Source: an uncultured Sulfolobales archaeon (lineage in GTDB: Archaea > Thermoproteota > Thermoprotei_A > Sulfolobales > Desulfurococcaceae). Taken from it: DNA of 6,871 bases. The notes under the pieces were generated by a model, which saw nothing but the letters and a program-made list of their open reading frames with translations, ran no database searches and had not been told where the DNA came from. The position numbers were made by a program, and so were the translations under genes. Within the stretch, counting starts at the first letter, position 1, and each line of letters starts with the position of its first letter. This document shows positions 5,521 to 6,871 of this stretch, piece after piece. Where the stretch lies: positions 1 to 6,871 of the forward strand of contig CALKYD010000137.1 of the NCBI GenBank assembly GCA_938003605.1, read 5' to 3'.

Positions 5521-6495
5521 TTGAAGCCCACGTATAAAGTAGTAGATTTGTTCTGTGGAGCAGGGGGATTCTCACTAGGCTTTAGCCAAGCAGGCTTATA
5601 TGAAGTAGTAGTGGGTCTCGACAACATGCCTAGCGCTGCAAAGACCTATAAGGCCAACTTCCCTAGAGCAACAGTAATAGTAGAGGATATAAAGGACGTA
5701 AATCCAAGAGCTCTGCTCAGCTTAACTAATGGAGAGATAGACGTAGTTATAGGAGGACCCCCCTGCGAGGCCTTCACTGGTTCAAACCCTAGGAGGGAGA
5801 AGGAGCCCCTCGACAGGCTATATAAAGACCCCTTGGGCCAGCTCACCTTATACTTCATAAAGTACGTTGCTGAAATAAGGCCCAGGGTTTTCGTCATGGA
5901 GAATGTGCCGGCCATAATGGATGGAGGACTTAAGGAGGCCTTAATAAGGGAGTTCTCTAGAGCCGGCTACCCACGGCTGTTCTTCAATTTACTTCTTGCA
6001 GAAGACTACGGCGTGCCAAGCCATAGGTTGAGGGTCTTCATATCAAATGTTGAAATTAGGCCTAAGAAAGTTGGTAGAAAGATCACGGTGGTTGAAGCAC
6101 TCAGCGATCTGCCTGAACCAGGCTCAAGTTATCCACCGAATCACAGGCACTCGCCCTTATCTAAAGGGAAGTTGAGGAAAGCCGTCTCCCTCCGCTGGGG
6201 GAAAGCACTGATCTACTATGATGGCTCTTCAACTAAGTACCCAAACTACGTCAGGCTTCACCCAAATAAAATCGCTCCAACAGTCCAAGGCTCCTCGAGG
6301 TTCATTCATCCATTTGAAAACAGGTTACTTACAGTGAGAGAGCAGGCTAGACTAATGGGGTTCCCCGACTCATTCATATTCATTGGTGGGAGGGAAGTGG
6401 AGTATGATATGGTTGGAGAAGCCGTTCCTCCACCTCTAGCTAAGGCTATAGCTGAGTGTATTGCTGAAAAGCTTGGGGGAGGCGAAGTTGACTAA
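5521..6495 (+). CDS. C5-cytosine DNA methyltransferase family protein
   Basis: The 324-residue protein carries the cytosine-C5 methyltransferase motifs in order: motif I D-L-F-C-G-A-G-G-F-S-L-G (9-20, SAM binding), motif IV G-G-P-P-C-E-A-F (78-85, catalytic Cys82), motif VI E-N-V (127-129), motif VIII H-R-L-R-V-F (168-173), motif IX L-T-V-R-E-Q-A-R-L-M-G-F-P (270-282), and motif X G-E-A-V-P-P-P-L-A-K-A-I (299-310). The usual P-P-C-Q is P-P-C-E, and the region between VIII and IX is only about 95 residues, so the target recognition domain is small. No nuclease gene accompanies it in view. The start is TTG 5521, one base after the TFE stop, with GGAG at 5511-5514. It may methylate DNA without a restriction partner; an RNA substrate, as for Dnmt2, cannot be excluded. 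Confidence 0.88.
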   Translation: MKPTYKVVDLFCGAGGFSLGFSQAGLYEVVVGLDNMPSAAKTYKANFPRATVIVEDIKDVNPRALLSLTNGEIDVVIGGPPCEAFTGSNPRREKEPLDRLYKDPLGQLTLYFIKYVAEIRPRVFVMENVPAIMDGGLKEALIREFSRAGYPRLFFNLLLAEDYGVPSHRLRVFISNVEIRPKKVGRKITVVEALSDLPEPGSSYPPNHRHSPLSKGKLRKAVSLRWGKALIYYDGSSTKYPNYVRLHPNKIAPTVQGSSRFIHPFENRLLTVREQARLMGFPDSFIFIGGREVEYDMVGEAVPPPLAKAIAECIAEKLGGGEVD

Positions 6496-6871
6496 GTTAG
6501 TGCTAGCTATATATAGTGTGAGCAGCGTCCAAAGGCTCCTCGACTTCATTAAGACAGTCTATGCTTACGGAATTGGAGTTCCAGTAGTCGTTAAGCCCAT
6601 TGGTGCAGCTGCTCAAGTAGGTATTCCTGAAGCACATAAGGTAGCGTATAAAAGCGGCAAGCCACTCATAGTGCTTCCAGACATTAAGGACTTAGCTGAA
6701 GTCATTGGCTTAAACGAGTTGCTTCTAGTGAGTGAGAAAGGTTTACAGCTAGAGATTAAGAGTATACCTTTAGAGCATGCAGTAGCAATAGTATTTCATG
6801 GAGGGGACGAAGACTTCACTAGAAGTGAGGTGCAGTACGGCAAGCCTGTGTGGTTTAAGGAGATTCCGCCT
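6488..6871 (+). CDS. Conserved archaeal SPOUT-like protein, 3' end cut off
   Basis: The frame opens at TTG 6488, overlaps the methyltransferase stop by eight bases, and stays open for 128 codons to the window edge, so the C-terminus is missing. GGAGG at 6478-6482 lies five bases before the TTG. The N-terminus is M-T-K-L-V-L-A-I-Y-S-V-S-S-V-Q-R-L, followed by a K-P-I-G-A-A-A-Q-V-G-I-P-E-A block (about residues 41-54) and V-F-H-G-G-D-E-D-F-T near 105. I recall archaeal proteins with such blocks annotated either as RecB-family nuclease or as SpoU/SPOUT-type RNA methylase (COG4080). The alternating strands and helices and the lack of any nuclease motif here favour a SPOUT-like fold, but the knot region is not complete. 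Coupling to the methyltransferase suggests the same operon. Confidence 0.6.
   Translation, partial: MTKLVLAIYSVSSVQRLLDFIKTVYAYGIGVPVVVKPIGAAAQVGIPEAHKVAYKSGKPLIVLPDIKDLAEVIGLNELLLVSEKGLQLEIKSIPLEHAVAIVFHGGDEDFTRSEVQYGKPVWFKEIPP

Noticed and set aside
6507..6516. CTATATATAG as a promoter inside the last gene
   Set aside because: It lies within coding sequence encoding Ala-Ile-Tyr-Ser of a well-supported frame with its own ribosome binding site; nothing downstream needs it.

Overview
This window looks like chromosomal housekeeping DNA from a thermophilic archaeon, most likely of the Thermoproteota (crenarchaeal) lineage. The evidence is the gene set itself: ribosomal protein S17e, a probable KEOPS subunit, the proteasome-activating ATPase PAN, archaeal MBF1, an HflX GTPase of archaeal type, tRNA methyltransferase aTrm56 and transcription factor TFE-alpha. 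The TFE zinc ribbon keeps only three cysteines (C-P-H-D in place of C-x-x-C), as I recall for Sulfolobus TFE. Having aTrm56 argues against Pyrobaculum, which uses a guide RNA for that methylation. I cannot name a genus.

Layout. Positions 17-797 (+) hold S17e and a Cgi121-like gene. Positions 800-901 (-) hold an unlisted 33-codon open frame, convergent with the Cgi121 gene and built almost only from Glu and Trp, with a TATA-like box placed for a leaderless transcript. Positions 1018-1305 (+) encode a TFS/Rpb9-type N-terminal zinc ribbon whose catalytic C-terminal ribbon is replaced by an acidic helix. Positions 1306-1492 contain overlapping perfect inverted repeats and a possible 41-codon ORF. 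Positions 1493-2725 (-) encode PAN. It is divergent, across an 80-bp promoter region, from a six-gene + strand run: aMBF1, HflX, aTrm56, TFE-alpha, a lone cytosine-C5 methyltransferase and a SPOUT-like protein cut by the window end.

How the genes fit together. The + strand run is tightly packed, with small gaps or overlaps and Shine-Dalgarno (SD) sequences inside the preceding gene, so it probably forms one information-processing operon. It combines transcription initiation (aMBF1, TFE), ribosome handling (HflX), tRNA modification (aTrm56) and possibly nucleic-acid methylation. Six of the ten main genes start with TTG and one with GTG. SD placement revises three starts: the TFS-like gene to 1018, HflX to 3334 and aTrm56 to 4439.

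The most unusual elements are the Glu/Trp microprotein, the single-ribbon TFS-like protein divergent from it, the mutually exclusive hairpins after that gene, and the methyltransferase embedded beside TFE. No mobile element, CRISPR array, tRNA or rRNA was seen.
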